Below, piece after piece: positions 52,146 to 64,000 of a stretch of 64,000 nucleotides of DNA. Source of the stretch: Tetranychus cinnabarinus (lineage: Eukaryota > Arthropoda > Arachnida > Trombidiformes > Tetranychidae). The stretch is taken from contig WHVY01000011.1 of the NCBI GenBank assembly GCA_022266195.1, forward strand, positions 620,001 through 684,000, given 5' to 3'. Each line of letters starts with the position of its first letter. Position 1 is the stretch's first letter. A program made the translations under genes and the position numbers. The notes under the pieces are model-generated. The model was not told the DNA's origin. It saw only the letters and a list, made by a program, of their open reading frames with translations, and searched no databases.

Positions 52146-52802
52146 GTTAAATTTAATCAAACAATAACATTATGATCGACCACAAGAATTTTTCTTCCAA
52201 AGAGTGGCCAGAACTGATAAAGGGGTGTCAGTAATTAAACAAACTTTATCTTGTAAATTATGTCTATCAGGTTTTAATTTGTTAATTTATTTTTCTTGTA
52301 TGCTGACAATAACGTTGAAACATAAACTCACAAAAGGTTTCAAATTCAGAAAGAAGGAAAACTCAGTGTGATATTGAAAAAAAAACAATAATGAAAACCA
52401 TATATATCAATACATGTAGAAGTATAATTGCAGTTAATTAATTCTCTAGTATGAAATAACTTATTTTTCGAGGGTCAAGTTTTTTTTGACTGACTAACAG
52501 TGACCAGTCCAACATTTCTTTATGCTCTTTGCAATTTCAATCACCAAAAGAACATCATCAGTCAGTAATTCTGCTCTCCTGGTAGATTTTATCGAAAATA
52601 GAACAACACTAATTCATCTTTAATTTTTTAATTCAAATTAAGGATGAAGACCAAAACAATAAAGAAAATTGCCTATCTTAAAATCTTTTTGAATTAAATG
52701 TTCTGATGTATTTTCAAACGCTAATTCCATAAATCTAACGCATTTTACGATCAGACTTATATTTTCTGCGATATCGGCAGAAAAATATCAGAATAAATAG
52801 AA

Positions 52803-54222
52803 TATTAAAGACACGATAAAACCGTATCTCTGCTTTCGTGTTACAACGGAATCGATGACAGTATCGGCAATAGGATTCTTTACAGGTGTGTTGAACCTAG
52901 TCTCAAGAAGAATCTTGCGTTAACTCGCTTATTAACAATTGTGAATGCAATTCCAGCTTCTTCGAGGTCTTCATGTTCACCAAGAAGAGCTAATATTTGC
53001 GTAAGTTCAGTTTCATAAATACAGCCAATTTGTCCTTCTGAAACACCATCACGATAGGTAATTATACGCTCGGGAAAACGGCCGTTTTCTCAGTTCCATG
53101 CTTTCAGTCCACCTTGAAAGGCCAGAGAAAAAGTTAGAATTAAAAAATATCAAAGCAATATTATAATTTGAGAAAAAACTAAATCAATAAAACTTACTCT
53201 TGAAATCGGCTGTGAAATTATTAATAGAAGACATTTCTTCGAATGTTTTATGATAAGAAACTTGGGAAAACCATGAAGTTGATCCTGCGTTTGCACTGCT
53301 AACAAAAGCTCCAACGGTTCGGCCTCTTTTAGTGGTGTCTATACAAGTATTGAAACCAACAAACATTGTACTTTGAACCTAATTTAAATGAAAAAATAAT
53401 TCAATCGATCAATAAACCTTAAAGGTCTAAAATTTGAGAGAAAAAAACGAAAATATTTACTTACCGGATTATGAACTGTCAATGCTTGAGCACCCATTTT
53501 GATGGACATTTGAAGCACAAGTTTAGTAGCAATTGAAAGTTTTTTTTTTATTTAAGACTCTGAGGGTTGGAACTTGAGATGGACAGGGTTGTTCGTAGCA
53601 AAAATAATGCTTAATAGCACTGGTCGACAAAAGTATAAGACCACTTATTAATTTTCATGATTCCTTTTCATCAATGTAATTTTTTCAAGTTTTTTTGTAT
53701 TAGCACTGTATCGATCTTTATTGTTGTTAGGCACAACAATATGAACCATTTTAGCCACACTTGGAGTTTTGCGTCGATTCTCAATATAAGTTGATGTTCT
53801 ATCATTTTCTAGCCAATAAAATTTAGGAGGACCGATTTTGATTCCTAGTGGTCTGGGAACGTTCAAGGAATCAAGATGCTGTTCAATTGCACCCTTTCAC
53901 GCATAGGCAGGCAAATCACCCAATATTCCAAGGCAACAGGTTTAGTCAGCCGTTGTGACCTAATAGATGAACCAAAAGATCCAGATTACTGTTGATATGA
54001 AATTCCATTGGTTTCATCGGCCATGAAAATTTGTTTAGGAGGCAAAACTCTGCAAGTTATTTCAGCTGGGCGAGGATCTAGTGCTATACCCCATCGCTCC
54101 GTTTCGGATTTAACCTGTTCGTTTGACATAATCTTAGCAATATTCTTTCGTATCTCTGCCAACCTTTGAAATGGGTCTAGGCAAACATGTCGATCCAATT
54201 CACGTCGAAATGAAATGTCATT
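52803..54222 (-). pseudogene. piwi-like: Decayed Piwi-clade Argonaute gene fragment
   Basis: Minus-strand pieces follow Piwi order. First is the linker before MID (ETERWGIALDPRP, then RVLPPKQI). MID follows (GPPKFYWLENDRTSTY, VVPNNNKDRYSA), then PIWI (CPSQVPTLRVL, LSIATKLVLQ, MFVGFNTCID, RTVGAFVSS, FPERIITYRDGVSEGQ, FTIVNKRVNARFF, DTVIDSVVTR). An intron (donor near 53,200, acceptor near 53,116, phase kept) shows it is not a retrocopy. Lesions: TAA at 53,986, a frameshift and TGA near 53,900-53,930, inserted sequence about 53,606-53,690, Asn for the first catalytic Asp, TGA at 53,091, a frameshift near 52,900, and loss of the C-terminus with the catalytic His. The N-terminal and PAZ regions are absent. 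Intact Piwi proteins bind piRNAs and silence transposons; this copy cannot. Confidence 0.85.
53618..53644 (+). repeat. Tc1/mariner-like TIR remnant inside the Piwi relic
   Basis: CACTGGTCGACAAAAG followed by TATAAGACCAC resembles the ends of Tc1-like elements. It lies in extra sequence between two conserved Piwi segments. Only one end is seen, so a solo or degraded insertion is likely, and chance resemblance is possible. Confidence 0.3.
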
Positions 54223-54223
54223 C

Positions 54224-54256
54224 TTTTATTTTTTAAAGGATAAACTCAGAATAGTT
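54224..54256 (+). repeat. 33-bp direct repeat, right copy
   Basis: Second copy of the repeat at 51,589-51,621. Its left end coincides with the AG acceptor of the first preserved Piwi exon read on the minus strand, so this copy may be the 3' end of the old Piwi intron. Confidence 0.75.
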
Positions 54257-57200
54257 TCTCAAGAGGTAAAGTCAAATTGGATGTTCATAATCCTCATGAA
54301 AATCAAGAATCAATGAAATCAATCGCCTTGGGAATTTGACTGTCAATGTTACACTGTCGTTACGCTGTAAATTGTTTTCATTGTTACACTAAAGCAATCA
54401 AAATAGAAGCACCGTTTTGCTCAATTTTTCACCTTTTTCCAACATTTTGTTTACATCTTTTTTTGTCAACTTTCTTTCAGGACCTTCAGGACTTTCAGCG
54501 TCACTTCATTATTGGTCTGATTATGGTGGACATGATTAAGATGAAAAAATCACACCAAAACAGTATATTGGCCAAATTAACTGATTCGAATCATGTTTTA
54601 TCTTCATGAATTAAGGAGGTCAAGCCGGTTATTTTAAGTTAACTAATTCAACGTCGGAATCATCTTTTATAACAATATCAACAAAATAGCCAACAGAGTA
54701 ACAGTTTTGACTGATAAACTGGCAAACAATTTAATGGACCACCAAGCTCATAAAATTTATAAAAATCCGTCATCCATCTTATGTTTTTGGCCTTTTCCAT
54801 CCTCTTTTGTTTTCGCATTCCAAATGGAACAAAATCAAACATCAGTAAAGCTCTGTTGATGGTTAGTTAACCAATTGACAAGTCGTCATCACTGACAAGG
54901 TGAATAAGGTATTTTGTTTGCTCCTTTATACCTTTACTTTTCGCCCCCTTCTTCAAATTGAAATGTTACATTAATAACTTATCGAGGTCACTGCGAAAAA
55001 AAGTCAAAATTTATAAAAATATATATTCGGTAATTGTTATTTCAAGCTGGACCCGGATCACAATCCTGATCACACAAGTGTCTCCACTGACCGTGAATTA
55101 TACCTTAGTGGGTCTGGCCTGAAGGAAACAAGCAATCAACTTGCGTACTTGATGTTATTATTTAATTTTTATTATCAAAACGGAGGCAAAACTTAACTAA
55201 AATCATCGATGCGTTTCAAGTGCATCTTGCTTACCTTTCTTCATTTACCTGTATTACCAGGGACAATTGCTATTCTGGATTCAAACCATTGTACCTGGAA
55301 TAATTGAAAGCGACTCAAGAAAAATGATCAGCAAACAGTCGATAATTAGTTATAGAAGATAAAATTCCGGTCATTATCGTTTCCGGTTGTCAAGAAAATT
55401 CAATCAATATCAATAATATTTCACCTTTCATTAATTTTACCGGTTATAATGACAATGTTGATACGCTAAGTATAATTTTGAGCAGACAAACTTTCGCCCA
55501 ATCAAATGAAATTTTCTGGTATTTACAAAGGAAATTAAAGGTGAATTGGAAAAGGAGTTGCCACAGCCGTAACACAAAAACGCAATTACATCAGAGACTA
55601 CAAAATGGCCCAACAGTTAATTGATATTTCTAGCAAATTGGTACTCAAGTTGGCATAAAACCTATTGTCAAATGAAAGTGAAACTGCAACAAAAAAAAGT
55701 AACAACAACTCGCAACTGCTCAATTAAATTGCAGCAAATAGATACATGAAAGGAAAAAGGTGAAAGCAAAAGGAAACTAATTCTTGGACCGGCTAATTTG
55801 CGTCAAAGAATTGTAATTATTTAAAGGTTGATGGTCATCAAGTTTCCTAGTGGCTCTACAATGGCACAAAATAAGTCTTCCCTACAACTTAATCTTGTGT
55901 CTAATTGTGATGATAATTCAAGTTAATAATCAACTAGACAATATTTTTTCCTAAAATGTTTTCTTCCAAAGACCTAATCGCATTCAAACTCATTTCAAGG
56001 TAAAAATCTTCTTTTAATTCACACTCATCTTCCCTCCTCCTCCTCTGTCTTTTAGCATCCTCATCATTGTCATTAACTTAGAATCACCTTGACAAATATC
56101 GGACTTCACAAGTTTTCTTTAAGACTTTTACCTTTTCTTCATTATCTTCATCATCATTGTTCCTCTGTTCTGGGCTGTTTCCTTTACCTGGGTCCACCTA
56201 AGCCATTTTTTACCCATTTTCACCAGGAACCATGGCAATGACATTCTTTGTTATTCTGCTTTTTTCATTCAATTTTCACTTCTCGGTCTCCACCTAAAAA
56301 TGCCGAAATTTAAACAATCAACAAGCAACAATCCTCTTCATCATGGGTTTGCTTTCTTTCACTATTTCATAAGAATGTGTTCAATGTCAATTTAATAACT
56401 TCTTTTCTTTTCTCTTCTTCTTTTTTCCATCATTTTATGCAATCTTCACGCCAACGGAAATAATATCTAAAAACGCCAAGAAGTTGAGATTTTGATATTT
56501 CTGATTTTTTTTGGTGTGAAAAAAAACAGTCTATTCTAAAGATACAACGGATGGCAACAAAAAAGATGATAATTACAGCGGTGAACTGTTAACATTAAAA
56601 GAGGCAACATTCAAATTCAATCAGCTGAACGCTGCATGTTTAAATCAACAAGCAATCGCATTCATTGTTAATTTACTAATGCCAATTGATGCTAATCTCC
56701 TGGGGTTGGACTGCATCTTATAATTGCACTGCAACTTTACCTTTAACATGGCTGTTATTGTCATCAACATCCTTTGTACCAACAAACAATGACAATAATT
56801 ACCTTCTGATTGCTATTTCTTAGTTAATTGTATTGCAAGTAAAAATTATCAAACCGAGGTATTCAATCAAGTTTCACGTAAGTAAACTTTTATCAATTTA
56901 CAATGCTAATTAAATGATTTCAATCTTTAATGTTATTAGTTAATTATCGAATGATAAATTAATTGTATTCTCTCTCTTTTATACACAGCAGGTTTGGATG
57001 ATCAAGATGGAAGCCAAGGAAAGACTGATTTTTACATGAATTGAAAGGATATTGAACTTGAGTTGAACTCGTAGGAATACTTAATGACATGAAGATGATA
57101 ACAAGCAAATTTATTTTTACCTTCACAAGTAACTTTCAACAAAAAAAGCAAACAACTGAAAAACCATGATTTACATGAAAGTTGACACACAATTGACAGT

Positions 57201-57715
57201 TTATTTTATGCAAAAACAAACAAGGCTGAAACAAAAACAACTATCAAACCTTATTGTTAAGATAATTTAACTGTCAATGCATATCTTTCAATTACTATAA
57301 TCAACCACCTTAAAGCCCAAACAATCGGTAAGTTACTAATCTATTTATTACCGTTAACCGTTAATATTTTAAACAAACCCCATTCTAATTACATTATCAT
57401 CTTTCTGTCTCTTTTCCAGCCAAATGATGAACTTTGATGTCGGTCGCGATTCTGGGCACTTGATTTTGACCAAATCAGCTTTTATTAACCTTCAATCATA
57501 ACCCCCACTACTGTCGAACCTCCGATAATGTCTTTTCGGACCGGCTGTCTACCAGCCTAGCTTAGTCTTCCCCTATTTTCATCTTCATCTTATCCTCACA
57601 TTCCTCATTCTTGTCTCAATTCTGTAACAACTTCATGTTAACTAATTTACCAGGTCAATAGAGAATCAATCTTGTATATTGTATTGTACAATAACTTGTT
57701 CATATTTTCAAATTA
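54257..57715. other. Gene-free stretch
   Basis: AT-rich, with pyrimidine-rich segments around 56,030-56,460. No protein, RNA gene or paired repeat recognised. Confidence 0.5.
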
Positions 57716-58126
57716 AAGAAACTTGATAAAGAGGAAAATCTTTTCGCAGAAGGAGCTGATGATTTTTCAGATGATGATTTCGTGGTTGATGATAAACCTA
57801 AACCTAATATAAAGAAATATTTCGGTCAAGCTACTGATGGGAAGAAATGGAAACGACAGTACGATAGTGAATCAAATGAACATGAAGAGGAAGAAGAGTC
57901 AAGAAAATAAAACCGTGAAATCTTTTGCAAGTTAAAGTCGAGGAGACTCAACCAGAAGACCAAGACAATGATGACGCTTATGAGGTATTAGCTTCAACAT
58001 CCAAACGTTTAAAAGGTATGTTTGGCTGCAAAAATCATGCACCAGAATCAAGTCGTAGAGCTTCGAGGTTTGACAGCAGTAGCTGATCAAGAAGACTGGA
58101 AACAAAAGAAACAAAAAGGGCAAAGC
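57716..58126 (+). pseudogene. Unrecognised acidic coding-like relic in three frames
   Basis: Bases 57,716-57,910 read KKLDKEENLFAEGADDFSDD, then a stretch with VVDDKPKPNIKKYFGQ and EHEEEEESRK, to a TAA. In another frame, 57,925-58,086 reads VKVEETQPEDQDNDDAYEVL and SSRRASRFDSSS to a TGA, with similar basic residues after it. This looks like an acidic, nuclear-type disordered region broken by at least one frameshift and one stop. No splice pair fits the joint. The family is not recognised. NIKKYFG loosely resembles a PCNA-binding box, but that is weak. Confidence 0.35.
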
Positions 58127-61100
58127 TCATTGATTGTAATAATTTAACATTTTCAAGTTAACTTTTTTCTTCATTATTATGATGACCAAGTAGATGGTGA
58201 TGATGATTACCATGACCTGATAAAGCCTATGAGAACTCATGAATATGCTAAACAGTTTAACAGTGAATGAAAGGATCAACTTACAATTCAAAACCTTGCC
58301 CTTCTCATCTTGTTGATCATCATTTCCATCATCATAACGATAATCTTGATCCTTTATCTTCATCACCGTAAACTTTCATCCTCGCCCTTTTTCCATGAAC
58401 TTTGAATACTTTCATCTCAATTCTTTATTCTCTCCACTTTTGCCTCTCGCTCCTTTTCAACCTTAATTTTTATCCTCATCACCATTCTCATTATTAACAT
58501 CGTCATGACCATCATTATCATCTTCTTTCTCCCTTCTCTTCCATCTTGTTCCCTGGTAAACATGTAAACAAAACCTTTTATCCTGTCCATTTTGTTTCCC
58601 TTCGTACAAATGAATAATTATTCAACCTTCTCTTCTCCATTTTAATTTACTCTTACTTTTCTTTCTCATCAGATTACATCGTTTTCATCCATCCCTCAAT
58701 CATCTCTACTCTTCTCAGCATTATTTTCATCTTCCACCTAGCTTCAAGTTTCAAGTTAATTGGCATTCAATTGACTTTTTACCTTTTCATCGGGCTTTGA
58801 AACTTTCAAAGGGAAAAGAAAGTTGAAAAGGAAAACTTTCTTTGGTTGACAATAAAAGGTGATCAGAAAGAGGGTCACGAAGAAGAGCAATAAGAAGAGG
58901 CTACAATAATGAGAGATGAAAAGGATAAGATGCTAAAGAAGATGGAAGAAGAAGAAGAAGAAGAAAAGGAAAGATAAAGAAACACACAACAACAGGTTAT
59001 ATCATCTATTGAAATCCTATTTTGAAATATTTCTTTCAACTTTCATTTGTAATGGATATACCATTTGAGTTCATTGACTCACCTTGACTTTTCTTTCTTC
59101 AACAGACCCACAGTGTTTTGTTGATTTACAGTGTTGATACCTGTTGATAACCTAGGTGCTAGGGGTTGCACTTGTATTGTTGATAACCCTTATGAGTTGG
59201 GCAAAAATTTGCAAACCAGAATCAAGAGAAAGAAGGAGAAGAAAAAGAAACGACTTTCTTCCTTGAGAATCAATAATCTTTCGGAAAGTGCTAATGAAGA
59301 TGGTTTATAATCTCTAATTATTGCTTACATTTAACACCATAAATAACACTTAGTGGGAACAGTTAGATAATGTTAACAAAGACGGTCATCATCTGTATCT
59401 TCAACCAGCTTACCTTTTGAACCATGCAATAACTCAAAGCCATTGATTATAACGATTATCCAAGGAAAAATGATGAAGGGAGGTTTTTCAAAATTCACTA
59501 GAAATTGCTCAAAGACAATTATGGCCTATCATTTTACCTCAAAAATTACGCTTCTCTAGCTTACATTACTCTATACCAATAATCATTGAACAACGTAATT
59601 CTCATGATCACTGTTCATCTATTTTTGGATTTATGGCATTTCTCTTCATCATTGGTTTCTCCTGTTAATTGTTACCTTTCACCAAGATTACTCCAATAGT
59701 TCAACAGTCTCTGTTATATAATATCGAGTAGGCCTGGCTAACTGTTTTTATTTACCTCCCAGATTGTTGACTAATTCAGTTACAGACAATTAATCAACCA
59801 TTAGTTTCATCCGCCATTAACTTGCTCAGCTTTACATCAGATGCTCATCTTCAATACCTTGCTTGCTCCTCTATTACATGAATAGCAATTCTGTCAATTT
59901 TTTGCTGCTTTTCAACATCTCAATCCTGGTCCAAATTGTGACATTGGTAATTTCATTACGTCTTGATCTATTGAACTGGCTCAAGGGTTATCAAAATTAA
60001 ATTGATAAATGCAATTAGTTTATAAATGGCAAAAAATATTCACTTGAATGGTTGAAAACAAGGTGCTAAATTGTTGAAAGCTTTACCATAACTAAAGTAA
60101 TGGAATCACCATCAACATGATAATCACAATTTCCGCAATCTATTTATGAATAACTTTTCGTCTTAATTATACCACTTGTTGCAAAGCACAATTATACAAG
60201 AAAAGATGAGCACAATTGTTAATCAAATTAGCCTGAAAGTAATCAGTGAATTTGATGAAAAGAAAAACGGAACCAAAAATTGAACAGTTGCTGCCCCTTG
60301 AGCATGAAAACAAGAAGAGCCAAAAGGGATAAAGATGAGCCTTTTTTACCCGACAATTGGATGGAACAAGTAACAACAGGGAAGATGAAAATCGCTTCTG
60401 ATTATGATGATGATTGTTCTTCGTTGCCCTGAAGGCTGACAATTTAGCGTCTTGCAACTGCGAGATTTGAAACTGTTGCCTGTCTCATCTGACACATGAA
60501 AAGTGTCAACCTGAGAAACTGAATCATCTAATCACCAAAAATAATGAGATTAACCAATTTTTGTTTGTTGCTTCTCAATTGCAATTACAAAGTTTCAACA
60601 AATATCCTGAAAGAAAAAGATTCAACAGATTTATCTTCATCATCGCACTAAATCACAATTAATACATTTGATTGACAATTTCATCTCGTTTTGTGTTTCT
60701 TGAGGTACATCAATTTAATTAATTGCTAACGGCAAATCAAGTTTAAATCATAATTAAATGTTACAAACGGAGACGTTTAATAAGATACAAAAATTGTTCA
60801 AATTTTTAGCAAACTTGTTGACAAATAATTGTCAAATACAGACAAATCAAAATAAAAGTGATAAATCAATACAATTGAAATGTAATTATATCAAATTTAA
60901 ATCAACAAAAATAGCTGAATCAATCAGATATCAAGCTCATCTTATTCACCCATTCAAAGGTTATCATTATTCCTAAATATATTGCCATTCATTGAGATTC
61001 AATTAATGATCAAGGAGTGTTCAGCTTATCATTGATATTTGAATGTAACAATTATCAATGATTAACTTGTCTATTCAATATTGAATGTAATTAAAGGTAA

Positions 61101-64000
61101 ATGATTGTTAAATGAAAACCAATATTAAAGTTAAATGTTGAATCAATAATTATTTTTAATGAAACACTTGCAAGTTAAATGGAGTTACTTGAAATGAGGT
61201 TTAAGCCGTAATCCGATGAGTATCAGTTAAATGAGCAATCAAAATGCAATCAATTTTGTCGTTCATGTTCATTACCTTGAAATTGAGTAAAGTGAATCTA
61301 TTTGCAGTTTCAATCAACTCAACTTTCAATTAAAATGAACACTTTATTGTTATCATTATTAAACATTACCAAGTTAATGAAAACAGAGTTTAATGAAATG
61401 ATCTAAATTTATCAATTTAAGTGTATAACCAAAGCTAGTCTTTGGTTTGGCTGAAACATTTATTTTAGTTAATCAATTCTGACCTGATATAACCAGCATT
61501 TAGGTTGACTTTTGATTAACAGATACTTTCCTCCTTTTCAGATCTTTTTCATTACCTGATCAGATAATTTGGTTGACACATAATTTAATCAATCGGCTAA
61601 TAGATTCACACGCTAATAAAATGTAACTTTTAATTAAAATCGACTCTAAAGGTTCAAGTTAACAAACGATCACGATTTGCGAACTTAAATGATTTGTTTA
61701 TGACAAAATTATTTACAATTAATGTTGACAAATCAGGAAAAGAGGAAATCGCAATCTTAATCAATTGATTAACCTGATCAATCTTCAAACATTGAATGTT
61801 ATCCAACAAGGAAAGTGTTGCGCTTCTGTAATTATGAAAGTCCTATGAATTGTCTAAAGCTTTTTGCATCCATTTCAAGCAATTTTAGGTTTAGTTATGG
61901 AAATAAATGATCAGTCTGAATTGATTCTTAATTGCATTCATGAATACGTGAGAATGAGCCAGAAGGTGATTCACTGGAAGTTGAAGAAATCGAAAGTTTC
62001 AGGAAATTTAAGCTCCAATTTTTGGCTCAAAAACTAGAAGCAACATTAAGTATTCATGAGCAAGTCTAGTCTTCATTTTGCATTATTCAATAATGTTAAC
62101 ACAGTTTGAGGTAAGCAACGAGAAAGATGATTAAGGTTTAACTATTGGCAAGGTAAGTTGATGTTGGGACAGTGAGGCAGAAAGTTGAACATAATGAATG
62201 CTTGGGCTTGAAATATTTTCACTGAAATTTCCTTGCGATTCATTGAGCCTGAACATTTTCTATCGCTTTTTTTTCCTTATCAGCTTCAACCTTGATCTTT
62301 TCACTTTAAATGTAAAGACAAAGAGCAACTCTCATCATCATTATCATCATCTTACTTGGAAACGTTTGTAAAATGTATTATTTGAAGTGTGTCTTTAAAA
62401 TCAACTAACCGTGTCTATGTTTTTCACTGCAAACAACATTGATTTTTGAGTCAATAATCTTGTTAACCAGAAAAGCCATTTTTTGCTTCTTGTCAACAGT
62501 GTTAAAATTTAGGGAAATGTTCACAATCAAGGAATTAATTAGTAAATTGCGAGATTAACAGTATGCAATGCTTTTGAATGCTTTCTGCCAATTGATTGAT
62601 CAGTTAACAAAAGTCAAAGGCTCTTATATTATCTGGTAAATCGTGTATTATAGTTTATTGATTATTAATAACTAATAACATCACTAATAACGAGAGGAAC
62701 AACAAATCACAATCAACCCAATTAATCGCTTCAATTGTCATCGTAATCATTTTAATTCTGTAATAATAGCAAACTGAGAATCTTTATCAACCTTTTCATG
62801 TTTCACCAAATAAAAAGAGATAAAAAAAGGAATGAACAAGGAAGAATGATTCAAATTCAATTCAAGTAATTTTATTATTGTTAACAATTTAATCAATTTG
62901 ATTCATTTAAGAGTCAATGATTGCACAATTAAACACACTTCAATGGCAACAATTAACGTTTTGCTTGAGAAAATATTTTTTCAACTCTTCTTTAAATCTC
63001 ATCAGAAACCATTGAAATGACCATTGAAATAGCCATTGACCGAGAAGATACAAAATTGGTTAATTTTTGTTGTCGTTGGTTAACCAAGTCAAGGTTAGCA
63101 ATTAATTGATAAAAGATGAATTTGATTAGGCAATTAAGGTAAAAAAAAGTTACTCGATGATTATTTTTACCCGCAAAGTTAACCTTTGTTGGGTTACATT
63201 TTAAATTGAACAGAATTTTTGGTGAAATGAAAAAAATGATCAATTCTTTGTGTTCATTTGTTTTGTCCCGGTTTGCAGCATGTTTCAATCATCTTCAAAT
63301 CCTTGTGTTAGCTTGAGTTTACAATCAAAATGTGTAACCATAAATTGACACCAACATCCAATATAATCAATAAATCCTGTTGTCCCATTTATTTTTGAAT
63401 TGTTTTTTGCTCGATTCCAATTTGCTACTTCATCATCGGAATGATTACTGTTGTGTATTTTTGGGTTAGACGGGTTTGTTTCGATGAGAACCAAAAATCA
63501 TTGCGGATTAAGTCAACTAATCTCTCATGTTTTTTGGCATCAATGTTGGTTGAAATAGAGACAAAACAGCAACAAAAGATAATACAAAATGTTGAGGTTG
63601 ATGGTGATTCTGATGATTAGTATCATTATGTTTAACTTTTTTGGATCCAATCACAGTCTCTGTGTGATAAAAAAGGGTTGAATAAAAACAAGGTCAATAT
63701 TATAACCTGTAAAAGCTTTCAACCGATTTAACAACAAATCAAATTGATGCTTCATTTGTATCAGACTTGGGTTACATTTTGTTCATTATAACATATCAAT
63801 TAAGTTGAATTGTGTTATTGAACAGTGAATGTAAATAAATGTTCATTTCAAACAGCAATCGGAATACTTGATACAGCCGAAGAAGCTTTAGCGTTGATTG
63901 AAATTGACCTTTTCCAGATTCCATTTCTTGTTACAATCCTAATGAATTTTCATCGTGATTTAAATCATTGAGAAATTGAAAGTTCAATTTTAGTAAGTTG
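58127..64000. other. Gene-free stretch to window end
   Basis: AT-rich, with alternating pyrimidine-rich (58,380-58,760) and purine-rich (58,860-58,980) segments. Frames at 60,167, 62,992 and 63,285 lack recognisable domains. No RNA gene or paired repeat seen. Confidence 0.5.
58945..58967 (+). repeat. GAA microsatellite
   Basis: About seven uninterrupted GAA units within a longer purine-rich segment. Confidence 0.85.

Noticed and set aside
1..64000. CRISPR array, operon or ribosome-binding-site structure
   Set aside because: No regularly spaced direct repeats with unique spacers. The genes are spliced and eukaryotic.

Overview
This window is eukaryotic nuclear DNA: AT-rich, with GT-AG introns and much gene-free space full of GAT/ATC/GAA microsatellites. 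The gene content points to an arthropod. It has a Stubble-type clip-domain serine protease, a megalin (LRP2)-type receptor, Arp2 and a decayed Piwi copy. A mite or other chelicerate is my best guess, but the species is not determined.

Layout. 1-2,269: no gene seen. 2,270-18,004 (minus): a complete LRP2/megalin-type endocytic receptor of 10 coding exons, whose exon phases close to 4,447 residues. 18,798-22,085 (plus): a broken, internally deleted inverted duplicate of the same receptor gene, head-to-head with its parent. The 0.8 kb spacer carries three TTAGG units. 22,979-23,545: a candidate terminal-inverted-repeat element. 25,421-34,026 (plus): a complete Stubble-like protease of 8 exons and 691 residues, with a 5.4 kb intron. 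35,158-37,082 (minus): complete Arp2, 8 exons and 401 residues. 37,254-37,575: a candidate small TIR element in the Arp2 upstream region. 37,576-64,000: almost gene-free, but with a well-bounded hAT-type MITE (50,736-51,157, 8-bp target duplication), a Piwi-clade Argonaute relic (52,803-54,222, minus) and two unrecognised coding-like relics (51,951 and 57,716).

The three intact genes have unrelated roles: receptor-mediated endocytosis, extracellular proteolysis and actin branching. They do not form a pathway. The most interesting parts are the mosaic inverted LRP2 copy, which looks like a gene-conversion record; the hAT MITE; and the Piwi relic. The relic has an Asn at the first catalytic position, in-frame stops and frameshifts, and a 33-bp direct repeat that abuts its exon and recurs 2.6 kb away.

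All translations, exon joins and alignments were done by eye. No database search was run.
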